From Syngnathus acus (lineage: Eukaryota; Chordata; Actinopteri; Syngnathiformes; Syngnathidae): DNA of 64,000 bases. Of the stretch, positions 24,279 to 35,480 are shown in pieces (positions within the stretch are counted from its first letter, which is position 1; the number at the start of each line of letters is the position of its first letter). The DNA lies in assembly GCF_901709675.1 (NCBI RefSeq), contig NC_051088.1, positions 5,047,664-5,111,663 of the forward strand, given 5' to 3'. The position numbers were made by a program, and so were the translations under genes. Under the pieces are notes generated by a model. It searched no databases, was not told the DNA's origin, and worked only from the letters and a program-made list of their open reading frames with translations.

Positions 24279-25756
24279 TTGGCCACACGCTTGAGGGGAG
24301 AAAAAAAAAGTGCAAATCATCTTCCGACTTCAATATCATTTCATGGTTTTAAATTAATAATAAATATACATGACCATTTCTATTTTGAAATGCTACACAA
24401 ACGTTCACAGTCAAACAGCAGTACCCCTTACACCCTGTACATCCAACACAATGCAGTCTGTGGGAGAGTTACAAGAATTGCAGAGACAAAAGTTATATAT
24501 TTTAGAAAAAATTACTCTCTCACGTGTTTTAATTCCCACAAGTTAAAATGGATTTGATAGAGATATACTGTAATTACTTAAGTACCCTGTTTAAACTAGT
24601 AGTTTATGAATATTTATGCAGATGAGATTAGATGAAATCTTCAACAGTCATTTTCAAAACTAAACAAATTTACCTTAGCATTTTGCATTCACATTACGAT
24701 TGAGAGTAGTACATACTTGACAAATAAAATGTTACAACAGTAATTATGGATGCTTGTATTCTACAGTTGACGAATACTTTAAAAAAAATAATAATAATAG
24801 ACAAAACCTATACCGTATTACATTATTACGATAGTAGCACAGTGCTGCTTTTCACCACTTCTGAAATTCTTCTATCTTCGATTTGTACGCCACAGACCAT
24901 TTGCAATTAATGGCAGAAATATGAGCGATCAAAATTTTCTGAAAACCTTCATATCGATACACAGAAAGGACACCGATGAGATTTACTCAGCTTTTCTCTC
25001 ATTAACCCCGCCCGCCCCACCACAAAAAAAACATTCTCAATAATTCTTCTCATGTTTCCAACAGTACACGTAAGCTAAAAAACGTTCAAGAGAAGCTTTA
25101 ATACTTGTGTGCTCTGTCCACAGATTAGACTTTTAAGTCTTAGGTTTAAGGGCAAATCCTATTCATTGTTTAAAATACCGCACAACTGTAGAACAAGCAC
25201 AAAACATGCAGGAAAGAATTTCCACCCAAAAGGCAACATACGACAGATAAGGAAAAAGTAGTGCAAATCCATGCTGACAGTGATTGCTGCCTGCCATCCT
25301 CAGCGAGTAGCCCGCCAAGCGAGAAATGAGAGGCCTTTCAGCTTCAACGCTTCCCCATTTCGACAACACGTTGCTGTCAGATTAACTTCAAAGTGCAAAT
25401 CCAGGATGGCGACGGAAAGTTGATCAAATGGAGGACTGCACTAAACTCCAAACTACCACAGCTCTCACACACTCTCTACTCACAAAAGTAGTTCATTTGT
25501 TTTCAGTTCAGTTTTTTTTCTGTCCTCGGTTCAGTCATCTCTTGTACAGTGTCATGGACATTAAGCCTTCGCTGGGTGAAGAAGTGTCAGGGGTGCGCAT
25601 CATCCTAAAAGTGATAGAGCATACATTACGTTAACAAATTGTTTGATTCAATAACTTTAAACTGAAGAGGACAAGATTCGTCCTTATTTACGTACGAACC
25701 ATTATAGCTCAATGACAAATGATATCGTATTGGAAAGAGCACGCCTTCAAACAAAA

Positions 25757-25860
25757 CGTGGTCGGAAGTCAAACAATCTTGACTGGGACATCTCTTAGTG
25801 CCACCAAGAACAACAGAAATGAACAAAAAGTCCAAATTTTCACATAGTCAAGAGAGTTGT
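25757..25860 (+). repeat. Diverged duplicate, copy 2 of 2
   Basis: This is the counterpart of 23668-23770 (see there). It lies in the presumed prdm2 3'UTR, 380-485 bp beyond the stop codon. Confidence 0.5.
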
Positions 25861-26241
25861 AGTAATGCGATACCTCTGAGCTTATTCAATTAGCGCCCAC
25901 GGGCCACATGCTACAGTAATACTGCGACAGTGTTATTTTGAATCATGGCTACCGGTTCTACAAACATGAGTAGTGGCAAGATTTATCCATTTTGAAACTT
26001 TCACTTGACAACGAAAACCCGTCGATTCACTAACGTGTATGGGCCGGGCTACACTTCTTGCTTTGAAATTTTGGCCCAACTGAATTTGTAATTCAATAGC
26101 CCTGCGGGAAACATCATCATTTAAGTGATGGTGCTAGTAAAGGCGTTGTGTGATAGAAGTGACCCAAATAGAGTCCATGAAGGCCATAACACAGGTTACT
26201 TCATTTGTAACATTTTTCACAATACCTGACAGATAGTGTCT

Positions 26242-29200
26242 TCAAATTGTAGCACTTTGCAAAGAGCTGCCGGCAGCAGTTGCTTCCTCTCGGCTCGGCG
26301 CGGTGGGCTCACTTTGTTGTTTCGCTGAAGTGAGTTTAATCCGCGTGTACTGACGAAGAGGAGGGTTGAAAGTACGAACCGTAGGGAGTTCGTTTAAAGT
26401 GGAAATGTCATTTTTTGATTCCTCCTTTAGTTTGGGCCTCTTGTTTAAAAAGCTTGTTGGTGCAGGAGGCGAGGCGGGCCTTTTAGGCGGCCCTGATGTC
26501 TGCAGTCGTGTCCTAGGATGAGCTGAGGCTTGTTGCTCGTGAGTGCGGGAGACCCCGCTATGAAGTCTTCCATCGTTTTCCTTTGTCACAGAGATCCCTC
26601 CGTCTTTCCTTGTCCTGACTTCCCTGGGTTTTTTGGGACAGACAGCCATGTGCTTGGTTCGGCTGCGGCGCATTGTGAACTCCCTGCTGCAGTGAGGGCA
26701 AGCAAACATGTCGTCATGCGCGTGGGAAGGGGACACTTTGTCTGGCAAGGACTTGTTCCTCTGGGGCATGACCCTTTGGACCAGCTTTCGCTTCCGTTTG
26801 TTCAGTAATTTCAACTTCAATTTGACTGATGACTCTGTCCTGATGGACTGGCTGGCTCTGTTTGAGGCGTTACTTTCGTTTTCTGAATTGGTGGTGGACA
26901 GGACTCCGTTCTGGCTTTTCGCAAAGTGTCGGAGAGGGATGGGATTCTTCTTGGGCGTGTAGCGCCTCTTATCGCTAGCATTGGCACAAGCCAGGATGTG
27001 CTTGTGCAGTTCTGGCATGTTATCGAAGCTTTTTCCACATTTGGTGCACCGAATAGCCGTACTGAAGGTTTGCGGAATGTTGTGGGTGGTGAAATTTGTG
27101 GCTGACGCCTGCGAGCCAGCAGGTGACCTGTTATGGTAAGGAAAGGGCGGAGGCTTAAAGCTGGGGTAATGCTGGTTAATGCCAAGACGGACATCAGGCA
27201 CTTTGAGTTTGCCCCCAGCTGAGGCCATGATTTTAATTGTGGTAAACAATTCTTCAGCAGCCACGTCAACTTCATTCTCTTCCTTTTTAACTTCACTTCT
27301 TTCTTTCACTTCTTCAGCCACATCAGGCAATGAGGTCTCTTTGCTGGCTTTTGTGGGGTAGTTGAAATTCTGAGGTCGGACTTTTCCCTTTTCCTCTTCC
27401 TTGAATGTACATTGCTGGGCAGGATGCAATTCCTCCTGGTGCTGTTTCAGATTACAAAGATAAACAAAGTCTTTAGGGCATGCACTACAAACGTAAGTCT
27501 TGTCAACACCGTGTAGGCTTGACCGGTGGTCGAGCAAAGCCGAGGGCTTTTCAAAGAGAAGAACGCAGAACTCGCATTTGTAGGGCCATTCATCAGCATG
27601 GTCGCTGACGTGATGGCCCAGTTCTTTCATTGAGTGGAAGAGCAGGTCGCAGACATTGCAGATGAAGTTCTTGGTGAAAGTCTGCGGCTCTGTGTCACTT
27701 GCTGCATCGCTCGGCGCGTCACTTTGAGGGTTGCTTGGCGGGTCGTTTGGTGGTTCTGTCTCTTCAATCTTCTCAACATCGTTTGAGTTGTCAGTAGTGA
27801 CTTCCACTGCTGAATCATTTCTTTCAGGATGTTCCTCTTCATCCGCATTTGTAGCCTCTTCTTCTAGGCCTTGTGGTGGTTCAGCCTCGGCAGGACACTC
27901 CGGCATCACCGAGGTGCTTGACGACAATGTAACGGACTCTTCGATGGAGGACATGAGAATGGTGGGGTCCTCCGTTGTTGTGTTGGGTAATGACAGCATG
28001 TGTTGCTGTTCTATGTGATTAACAAGCATCTGCGTGGATACTGAAGCCTCCGTGTTGTCTTGCACGCCAACCTCAGCGGGAACATTTCCTGGCGCTTCAA
28101 GGGAAATTGTGCATTCGATCAGCACTGTGTTACTCGTAATGTTGTACGAGTTGATAAGGGGATCGTTTAACGCTGCAGTGGGTGTGAACGGCACCTCGGA
28201 CATGCTTTGGTCTTCGTTTAATGGCGCATCAAGAGAGATTTGATCGGTGAGAAACATGTGACCGGGTAGATTTATAGAAGGGTCAAGTGGATGCGAGAGA
28301 GTGACAAGGTTTGGAGCATTTGTACCTGCAAATGCAGAAGTTAGATCACAATGTGTAGAATTGATGGCACCTTCTGTGCAAAGTACCAGCGGCTCCGCTG
28401 ATATATTTGGTGCCAGCACTTGGATTGGTTGGCTCGAGGGGCTAGGAATAGATAGTGGCGGTGCCAGAACTGTGATTAATGAGGGGGTGGTTGGTAGAAC
28501 TGGGGGTGCAAACGATACGGTGCACGGTGAAGCCGGTGGGAAACCGAGAGGGGTAAGGGTGGCGGGTGCAGAATTCAGAGGACAGGAGGGGAGCGAAAGT
28601 CCATACACAAGTCCTTCTGTGACAGAGTCCACCATATTTGAACCTGTCACAATGGTGAGGTCTGACACAAGAGATGCTTCGTGGTTTGCCACACTTACAT
28701 TTTCCTCTTCAGCACTCAGAATGGCCCTCTCCTGCATGCACGCATTTAAATGATCTTCCGAGGGGAAAACTAAATTTGATGTCCGCTGAGATTCTTCGGG
28801 GCTCCTTTTTTGCAAACTTAAATCCAGCGCGGCATCATCTGAAGTCCCAACTTCATTTCGTTTCATTGAATTGGAGAGATCCAGTGGTTGCTGACTACAG
28901 CAGTTGTCGACAGTCACAGGAGGCCAGCTCTCTGTTGAAACAGGAATCGCTTGAGGTTCCTCAATCTTCTGGGATGTAGTCTTCGCATTTTCAATGGCAC
29001 TCCGCTGCATGGGAGAGCCGTACTGGGTGTCCGTGGACATCGAAATGACATCATCATCATCATCCGTATCTGTCATTGCTGCTTCCTCGTCAGATGTCAT
29101 GTTGTGCTGAGGAGAACTTTGTGGAGAGCTTGTCCTTCTTTTAAACCTTCCCGCCGCAGCAGATACAGATGTGCAAGGTGTTTGGCCATCTAAAAGATGA

Positions 29201-30177
29201 GTGTCCTGCTTTTCTTGGAGCGGATTCAACTTGGGGGACGGAAACCCAGGGGTTGGTTTTGGGGACGCAAGTAAAATCTCTGTATTATGAGGAAGTAGAG
29301 TTTCTATAAACGACGTCAGTAGTTCCGAGGGTGACGACGATACCACCACCCCCGATTCTAGTTCGGTTTGAATCTGGGGTAGAAGAGGAGGTGTTGCGGT
29401 TCTTCTCTTAGCAAACGCTTGACCCGGCAGATCTTGGTTGCTCAGAATTGACTCGATACCTAACCCCAGGTTCAACTGGGAGGGATCCACAATCAGGGCA
29501 TCAAGTCCGAGCAAAGTTGAACACGCAGCATGAACTTCAGCTGCTTCGCAGCCACTCACTGTGCTTGTTGACATTATTTTTCCATCAAAGTAAAAGCTGA
29601 GGTTCTGCGAGACACTGCTGGAGACATCAAGCATGTAGTTTCCAACGTGTTCCGTTTCATTCTCCACAACATCTGTAGCAAGCTCGGCAGCGGGATTTGA
29701 CGTTGCGATGATTATCTGCTGATGATTTTCCTCTTGGGGCGTCTCACTTTGTTCAACACGTGCAATTTGCAGATGCTGCTGGTGGACTGTGCTCTCATGC
29801 TGTTGTTTGTTGGTATATGTCACAAATCTCTTCTCACAGAAGCTGCAAGCATGATGCTCGGGCACCTGCTCACCAGGCTGCACAGAGCTGAGTCCAGCCG
29901 AAGCAGTTTTTCCCCTCTTGCTTTGATATGTATGTGGCATATTCTTCATCAAAGTGTGACAATGCATGTGTCGTTCCAAGCCTTGTTGGCTGGCAAAACT
30001 CTTCTCACAGTGCTCACAGGGGAAAGACTTCCAGTCTAGGCGAGTAGCATGGCCAAGGTAGTCATGAACGTCGGGCGTGTTGGGTTCCATCCTGGTGTTG
30101 TCTTGACAAATGTCGTCATCTTCCTGCTGTAGATCCTCCCCATCTCCAAATTCAGACATGTGAGGGCTTTGTGCCAT
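26242..30177 (-). CDS. prdm2: PRDM2/RIZ zinc-finger protein, PR-less form
   Basis: A 1311-residue protein encoded in one exon, matching the large penultimate coding exon of vertebrate PRDM2. PRDM2 is a nuclear zinc-finger protein acting on chromatin. Visible in order: C2H2 finger FPCEHCEKSFASQQ (about 52-75), finger HACSFCEKRFVTYT (about 109-133), a conserved MLDVSSSVSQNLSFYFDGK block, RFKRRTSSPQSSPQH (about 342), a QQPLDLS CtBP-type motif (about 428) plus a second LDLS, a long Ser/Pro/Thr-rich acidic region, fingers FICNVC, YKCEFC and YVCSAC (about 838-915), the PDVRLGINQHYPSFKPPPF block, C2HC finger IRCTKCGKSF (about 1043) and C2HC finger FACPHCSREF (about 1156). The C-terminal RQYTRIK also resembles the mammalian end. 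The start is ATG at 30177-30175; a GTG two codons upstream is less likely and the frame closes in 5' sequence. There is no PR/SET domain, and the second N-terminal finger of mammals is missing. Identification is firm; which teleost paralogue is unknown. Confidence 0.94.
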   Translation of the reverse strand: MAQSPHMSEFGDGEDLQQEDDDICQDNTRMEPNTPDVHDYLGHATRLDWKSFPCEHCEKSFASQQGLERHMHCHTLMKNMPHTYQSKRGKTASAGLSSVQPGEQVPEHHACSFCEKRFVTYTNKQQHESTVHQQHLQIARVEQSETPQEENHQQIIIATSNPAAELATDVVENETEHVGNYMLDVSSSVSQNLSFYFDGKIMSTSTVSGCEAAEVHAACSTLLGLDALIVDPSQLNLGLGIESILSNQDLPGQAFAKRRTATPPLLPQIQTELESGVVVSSSPSELLTSFIETLLPHNTEILLASPKPTPGFPSPKLNPLQEKQDTHLLDGQTPCTSVSAAAGRFKRRTSSPQSSPQHNMTSDEEAAMTDTDDDDDVISMSTDTQYGSPMQRSAIENAKTTSQKIEEPQAIPVSTESWPPVTVDNCCSQQPLDLSNSMKRNEVGTSDDAALDLSLQKRSPEESQRTSNLVFPSEDHLNACMQERAILSAEEENVSVANHEASLVSDLTIVTGSNMVDSVTEGLVYGLSLPSCPLNSAPATLTPLGFPPASPCTVSFAPPVLPTTPSLITVLAPPLSIPSPSSQPIQVLAPNISAEPLVLCTEGAINSTHCDLTSAFAGTNAPNLVTLSHPLDPSINLPGHMFLTDQISLDAPLNEDQSMSEVPFTPTAALNDPLINSYNITSNTVLIECTISLEAPGNVPAEVGVQDNTEASVSTQMLVNHIEQQHMLSLPNTTTEDPTILMSSIEESVTLSSSTSVMPECPAEAEPPQGLEEEATNADEEEHPERNDSAVEVTTDNSNDVEKIEETEPPNDPPSNPQSDAPSDAASDTEPQTFTKNFICNVCDLLFHSMKELGHHVSDHADEWPYKCEFCVLLFEKPSALLDHRSSLHGVDKTYVCSACPKDFVYLCNLKQHQEELHPAQQCTFKEEEKGKVRPQNFNYPTKASKETSLPDVAEEVKERSEVKKEENEVDVAAEELFTTIKIMASAGGKLKVPDVRLGINQHYPSFKPPPFPYHNRSPAGSQASATNFTTHNIPQTFSTAIRCTKCGKSFDNMPELHKHILACANASDKRRYTPKKNPIPLRHFAKSQNGVLSTTNSENESNASNRASQSIRTESSVKLKLKLLNKRKRKLVQRVMPQRNKSLPDKVSPSHAHDDMFACPHCSREFTMRRSRTKHMAVCPKKPREVRTRKDGGISVTKENDGRLHSGVSRTHEQQASAHPRTRLQTSGPPKRPASPPAPTSFLNKRPKLKEESKNDISTLNELPTVRTFNPPLRQYTRIKLTSAKQQSEPTAPSREEATAAGSSLQSATI

Positions 30178-30203
30178 TTTCACTAAAGTTTGTATCCACT
30201 TCT
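30178..30203 (-). other. prdm2: prdm2 5'UTR part of coding exon
   Basis: On the minus strand a good acceptor, gtcctttcttcag, is followed by AGAAGTGGATACAAACTTTAG, then TGAAA and the start codon. An alternative acceptor ends at 30217 but has a poor pyrimidine tract. The frame upstream of the ATG meets a stop whether unspliced (30222-30220) or spliced (in exon 2), so nothing upstream extends the protein. Confidence 0.6.
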
Positions 30204-30297
30204 CTGAAGAAAGGACCTGTTATAGTTGTCACACCTGATGAAGGAATAAATAGATGTCATTTCAGAAAAATAGCTAGGGATGGGCATATTCATAAAT

Positions 30298-30364
30298 GCC
30301 CATAAGTTGGGATAGGCTCCAGCATGCTCATGACCCTCGTGACGACAAGCTGTTCTAAAAGATG
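30298..30364 (+). mobile_element. SINE 3'-end fragment
   Basis: The string gggataggctccagcatgct, then gaccctcgtgacgacaagc, matches the terminal region of the SINE family seen at 47662-48016. It lies in the last prdm2 intron. Confidence 0.65.
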
Positions 30365-30621
30365 ACCATGTTTATTCTTCTAAATACTGAAATAGGGTAC
30401 ATTCATAGAGATATGCCAATTCTAATAAAATAAAGAAATAACGTTGACTTTTAAGTTGAAAAACTTAAAGGACACACTGCAACACAAAGATCAGAAGGTT
30501 GTATAAAAAATACGTTGATAAACCATCCATAATACAAGCACTACACACAGTCATTTCACCAAATAAAGGTTAAATCAATCAATACAGTAAGAGTCTACAT
30601 TATAAATTTGTTTCCACTTAC

Positions 30622-30686
30622 CATTTTAGCAGTTAGTGCAGAGACATAGGGATGCCTTAATCGAAGATGACGACAGACCTCGCTTA
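30622..30686 (-). other. prdm2: prdm2 non-coding exon 2 (5'UTR)
   Basis: This 65-nt segment is bounded by a strong acceptor (cttcttttaacag) and a near-consensus donor (AAAATG then gtaagtgg) on the minus strand. It carries stops in the frame that would lead into the PRDM2 ORF, so it is untranslated leader. It contains one four-codon uORF (ATGTCTCTGCAC then TAA) and ends with a second ATG whose reading continues into the next exon and stops at once. Confidence 0.65.
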
Positions 30687-31718
30687 CTGTTAAAAGAAGA
30701 CACACATTAGGAAATAGGTGACTTTATACCTATGTAATGCTACAAAAACTCGTGTTGTCTTTGTCTAAATTATGATGCATTAAAATTACACTCAAATACA
30801 TCAAACACCTAAAAGTTTGAAAGGGAGTTGGGGGGAGGTGGGGTTAAAGGGGCAATATCATACCGGTAACCTCGCATTCTAAATACTATCGTTCTAACAA
30901 TCTCACTTGTATGTACTGGGTTTTTCCATCAATAATGTTGCACTTCAGTTATAATCCTATAATGATCACACTCAAATGTTACAGTTGTGCAAGAATCACA
31001 CACAGGTACAGACAACAAGAAATAATTTTGTATTTTTAGTTTTTTACAATGCCTGATTTTTGGGGGGGCAATGACAATACCATGATCAGCGTGCTCATGT
31101 GGCAAATTAAATTTATTGAGTCTTTAAACAGGAATTGTAAGTTGTTGTTTGAACTATACACATGCCGGACATAGCAAGAGGGCCCGAAAGAAATTGTAAA
31201 CAGCTAAAATAACAACTAAACATTTGGTAAATTGATAATTCAGACAAAAGCCCAAGGGCTAATATTAGCAAAAATGCCACAAAAAACTAATAAACGTTAA
31301 AATGCGGTTAATACCTAATTCGGGTGCACTCAATATGAAATGCAATAACTGTCAACAAGGGATCATGCTTTAATCTTCTAATTCAAAGTCATAATTATCG
31401 TGGTGGTGCGTTCAAGTGCCTCTCCCACACTTGGCTTGATGACGCTTGCCGTCCTTGCACCATTGCTAGTAGTCCACACGACACGTCGCATTTCCAGCTT
31501 TGACGACAGAGGCTTCTCGCTAGCGCATGGATATACACACCGACTCCTTTAATATATCGATGACATCCACCATATACGACATGAAACACAACGGCTGCGA
31601 TCTGTAATAGGCTTTTGACGACCGTCAACATATGCATCTGCGCAGTACTATCCTGCAGGCTACTCTATTATCAGACTTAAGCTACTAGCTAGCTCCGAGG
31701 GTAGCACACAAACCTTAC

Positions 31719-31800
31719 CTTGGCTAAAAACCTGGAAATCAGACTTAGACAAGACATTTAATAGCACGCTTGTCCGCATAAAACCGTTCGTTGTTGTATA
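31719..31800 (-). other. prdm2: prdm2 non-coding exon 1, 3' boundary defined
   Basis: The donor is CCAAG followed by gtaagg, read on the minus strand at 31719/31718. The upstream limit (transcription start) is not determined; 31800 is nominal. The intron to exon 2 would be about 1.03 kb. Confidence 0.45.
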
Positions 31801-31970
31801 CGTTTCTGAATTACGTACTTGATTTGCAAACACATGTCGATCAGTAATTTCATATCCCTGTTGTGCAGGTTGTAAACAGCTGGGTGTTCACCAACGCACC
31901 AGCGATAAACGCTTGTTTCGATTGGGTTAGAAAAGTCGAAGTCAAATTTCAACCAATCAGAGAGAGGTTT
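31800..31970 (-). promoter_or_regulatory. prdm2: prdm2 promoter candidate with two CCAAT boxes
   Basis: A minus-strand CCAAT at 31925-31921 and a plus-strand CCAAT at 31953-31957 sit 28 bp apart in opposite orientations, about 200 bp upstream of the first donor. No TATA box was seen, consistent with a housekeeping-type promoter. Confidence 0.4.
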
Positions 31971-32299
31971 GTTCAGGAACACCATACACGAAAGCAACAT
32001 TGCAAAGAGAAGCGTTTTTAGTCAGCTTTAAACAATACAGTTCTAAAAATAGACTACGCGACACGTTACGCATTAACACGACATTTGTGGGTATATTAAA
32101 CAATACAAAACACGGAAGATATTAAATGTCACTCAATTTTCATGTAATAACATTGACCTGCAGATGGCGGAATAATACAGTATAGATTCATGTATGGATT
32201 ATAATGGTTGCGCCTTGAGCTATACAATATAATAAACATATTTGTAATATTAAATTATTTCCAATTATTTATTTGTTTTGTTTATTAGCAGCACAATGA

Positions 32300-32462
32300 G
32301 GAGTGGTTGTCACATCTGGCTCAGATCTCTGAGGTTCTGGGTTTGAATCTGAACTTCAGACTTCCTCTGTGGAGTTTGCATTTTCTCCCTTTGCTGTGTG
32401 GATCTTCTCGGGGTACTTAATTGGAATTCCTTCATTCACAAGACACTCCAAAGGATGGATGG
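32300..32462 (+). mobile_element. Decayed SINE remnant
   Basis: The words tctgggtttgaatctg, tgtggagtttgcattttctc and the terminal aaaggatggatgga follow the order of the SINE family but with many substitutions and a large internal deletion. Confidence 0.5.
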
Positions 32463-33152
32463 ACCTTAAAACTCTTACAAACAGATTACACAGTTCAAAT
32501 CTGAAATGTGTCTCCCTCCCACTCCTCAGGTGCCCTACCATGTTAAAAGAAACACGTCAGTTAATGAAATTGTCCATTGGTGTAAATGGCTGTCTATACA
32601 TTAAGTGCCCTATGACTGACCGAGAACAACCATCATTTCTTGCCCATAGTTATATGGGATGGATGCTAGACCACCTGTAATGAAGAGAAGATATATACAA
32701 AAGGGATAGATTAATATATTGTCAAGAGTTGTTTTAGTGAGGGTTTTTTTTTTTTAATAATTTTTATTATTGCTGAAGTTTCCAATTGTTTCTTCACTGA
32801 CAGATTTTTGATTAATGGTGAGCACTGCATTCTTGTCCCCCAACCCATGTTTTCTCCAACAATACTGTCACCGATGGAGATCCTGTTGTCCCCTGCTTTG
32901 ACGGACAACATATTTACGCCCCCTGTAGCCAGCATAAAAGACAGCTTTGAACACATATGTGGGAGTTCACTATAGCATATGTGCCATGTGTGTGGTGTTC
33001 TCATGGCAAGCAAGAACGTCTGGTTCCCGTTGTCAGTGGCAGGAACTCGGGAAGTTACGAAGTTCAAATACATTTCTACTTCACTCATATAGATCAGTAG
33101 AAATGACAAATGGAGCAAGGTAAAGTCAAGTGTATTTTAATTCCTTTAACCC

Positions 33153-33436
33153 ACAGGTGTCAAACTCAAGACCCGGGAGCCAGATCCGTCCCGTCACATC
33201 ATTTTATGTGGCCCGCAAAAGCAAAATCGTGTGTATCTATTCAATGTTTCTTGTTAAAATGTTGCAACATTTTTGTTATAATCCCAATTTCAAAATAAAT
33301 TACAAAATTGTTGAACTTTTCTGTTGCGTGTATGTGATAATATCCACCCATTCATTTCTATTGAAGTCATTAATGGCCCCACGAGGGAAACCATAACTCC
33401 GACGTGGCCCGCAAAAATGAATTTGACACCCTTAAG
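33153..33436. mobile_element. Short non-autonomous DNA transposon (hAT-like)
   Basis: The left end CAGGTGTCAAACTCAAGAC and the right end GAATTTGACACCCTT form imperfect terminal inverted repeats, and both interiors carry 'gtggcccgcaaaa'-type words. This is the common fish 'GTGTCAAACTCA ... GGCC' repeat. There is no ORF. A related fragment lies at 45427-45590. Confidence 0.55.
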
Positions 33437-35375
33437 GGTTAACGTTCAACCTGATGTTTTTATATGCCAATACAATTGCAATGGATTATTTTTTGAGAAA
33501 ATGTGGAACGCTAGCTAATTGATGCATCGATGACACCAAACATGCTGTTTAAGGTAGAATGTGGTTGAAGTTGCCAATAAAATGTGCTGAACGAGAGGTG
33601 AAGAAGTGAGACACAACCTGTCCATGTCAATGGATGTCATTTTGATCCTATTTCTTATGTGGTTGCCACTCAATACCTGTGACCTGGGATGCTCTTCTTC
33701 ATATTTAAAGGGAATTGCAGCTGTGGGTTGTGTCTGATGAGAAGGTCGCTTCTGCTTGTAACTGAAAACATCTTGTAAGCTTGAAGTTTATAGAATGCTG
33801 AATAATTTAACGGCATGGCAATTCTAAATGATAAATATGATTTTTTAAAATGAAATTCTAAGCACATTAAGTGTTCACATGTTGAGACACTATTTCAGAT
33901 TTATGACCTTTCAGAAGTTTGCCAGAAGAGGCAGATCACTTGCCATATCATGTGTGCAACTTGTATCAGTGTCCACTTCTTTTTTTTTTGCCATGCATTC
34001 CAGAACACATAACAGACTCAAAAGGCAAACCTTTTGATGCAGCTCTCGACCTCATTGGATTATGCAAATATCCTTTAAGGGGCGACAGATAAAAAAATTA
34101 CTTGAGGTGTCAAGGGTCTCTGGAGTGGGAAAGCAAACAACCAGCAACCTGCTAGTTCTGGTAATGAAAGCCACAGTGAAAGCCATTAGACCAACTGAGC
34201 CAGGGGCTCAGGTTCAAAACAGCCTAATTTCAGCGAGCCAAAATTAGAAAGTGAACAGCCCGTTATCACTCTTCATCCCTGCTGGATTTTGATGAACGTA
34301 TGTTGGGAATATCCGGCTTTGGAGGAAATTTTAAAATTAACCGAAGATGCTCTGTAACTCTTCCAGGTTAATTTAAATCGACCTTCTCGAAACTCTGGAA
34401 TGCACAAGTCTAAATTTTCAGCGTTCCAATATTTTCTACACAATTTGCTCTTCTCTAACAAGGAGCTGAACGGCAACATTCACGCCAGGTTTTTAAATTC
34501 TCTATTTAATCCTGGTTTCAAATTAGAGTTAGTATCATAACAGACCAGCTATACTGTATTGCGTGTATCAAGCGGCAGCGGGCACCTGCTGGTGCCAAGG
34601 ACTCTGTGCACAATGAACCGTTGAACGTCTACATGAACATATAGAGACAAAGGGGGGGTTACAGGGAATGTATGCGCTCACACAGCAGGAAACAATAAGG
34701 ATGTGTCATGTGGCGCAAACAAAGCTTTATCTGAAAAGACAATCTGCCATGACACCTCGCAGAACACCAGATATGTAGACAAACATGCTAATGCAAATGT
34801 GTGTGAGCACAAAGAATGTGCATATCACAGAAACAAGGGCTTCTGTATGCATGTCAGCTGAACGCTGGAAAGCACACAATATTCCAACAAACAAAGCTCA
34901 TTAGCATGCAGTACATTTGGACCTCCTCTCACTCCTTGACACTCCAATGTCGAGATGCTCCATACAGCAACACACAGCACAGACAAGAGGGTACGTATTT
35001 ACTGGAAAATCTAGAATAAAATAAAAAATGCCCTGAATAGTCATTGCAGAAGATTTATGTCGCGCTTTCTTGACACCATACGTTTCTCAAAACCTTTTAA
35101 AAACAAGACTTTAAATTATTTGAAAATGTATTTTGTATTAAAAATGTATTTTTTTGTGAAAATATAGACAACAAATAACACTAGAATACATTACTGCAAT
35201 ATAAACAGCTCATAGTAAGCTCTAAGCAGCAAAAACATCATTTGAGCATGAACATCTAAAAGGAAAACACATACAAATATGTCTACTTGATTTAAGATAA
35301 ACTAATTACCTCATTAAAATGAATGGTGCTGGAACAGTTTGTTTCCACCCTAATATAACGGGCAATGACGTGGTC

Positions 35376-35480
35376 ACACACACGTACGCACACATGCACG
35401 TACGCGCGCACACACGCACGCACACACACACACACACAAACACACACGCATGCACACACACACACACACACACAAAGCGT
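35376..35480 (+). repeat. (CA)n microsatellite, imperfect
   Basis: About 105 bp of CA with interspersed CG and TG variants (acacacgtacgcacac). Overlapping Cys/Val and Thr/His open frames on both strands are artefacts of the repeat. Confidence 0.9.

Noticed and set aside
24099-24557. 152-codon plus-strand open frame
   Set aside because: It is antisense to the presumed prdm2 3'UTR, has no recognisable motif, and its composition is like its non-coding surroundings.
30178-30183. GTG at 30183 as the prdm2 start codon, giving a product two residues longer
   Set aside because: An ATG follows two codons later in the same frame, and there is no reason for a non-AUG start in a vertebrate mRNA.
32711-33118. 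135-codon minus-strand open frame, considered as an upstream prdm2 PR-domain exon
   Set aside because: The translation shows none of the PR/SET hallmarks expected of PRDM2, and no good splice sites bound it.
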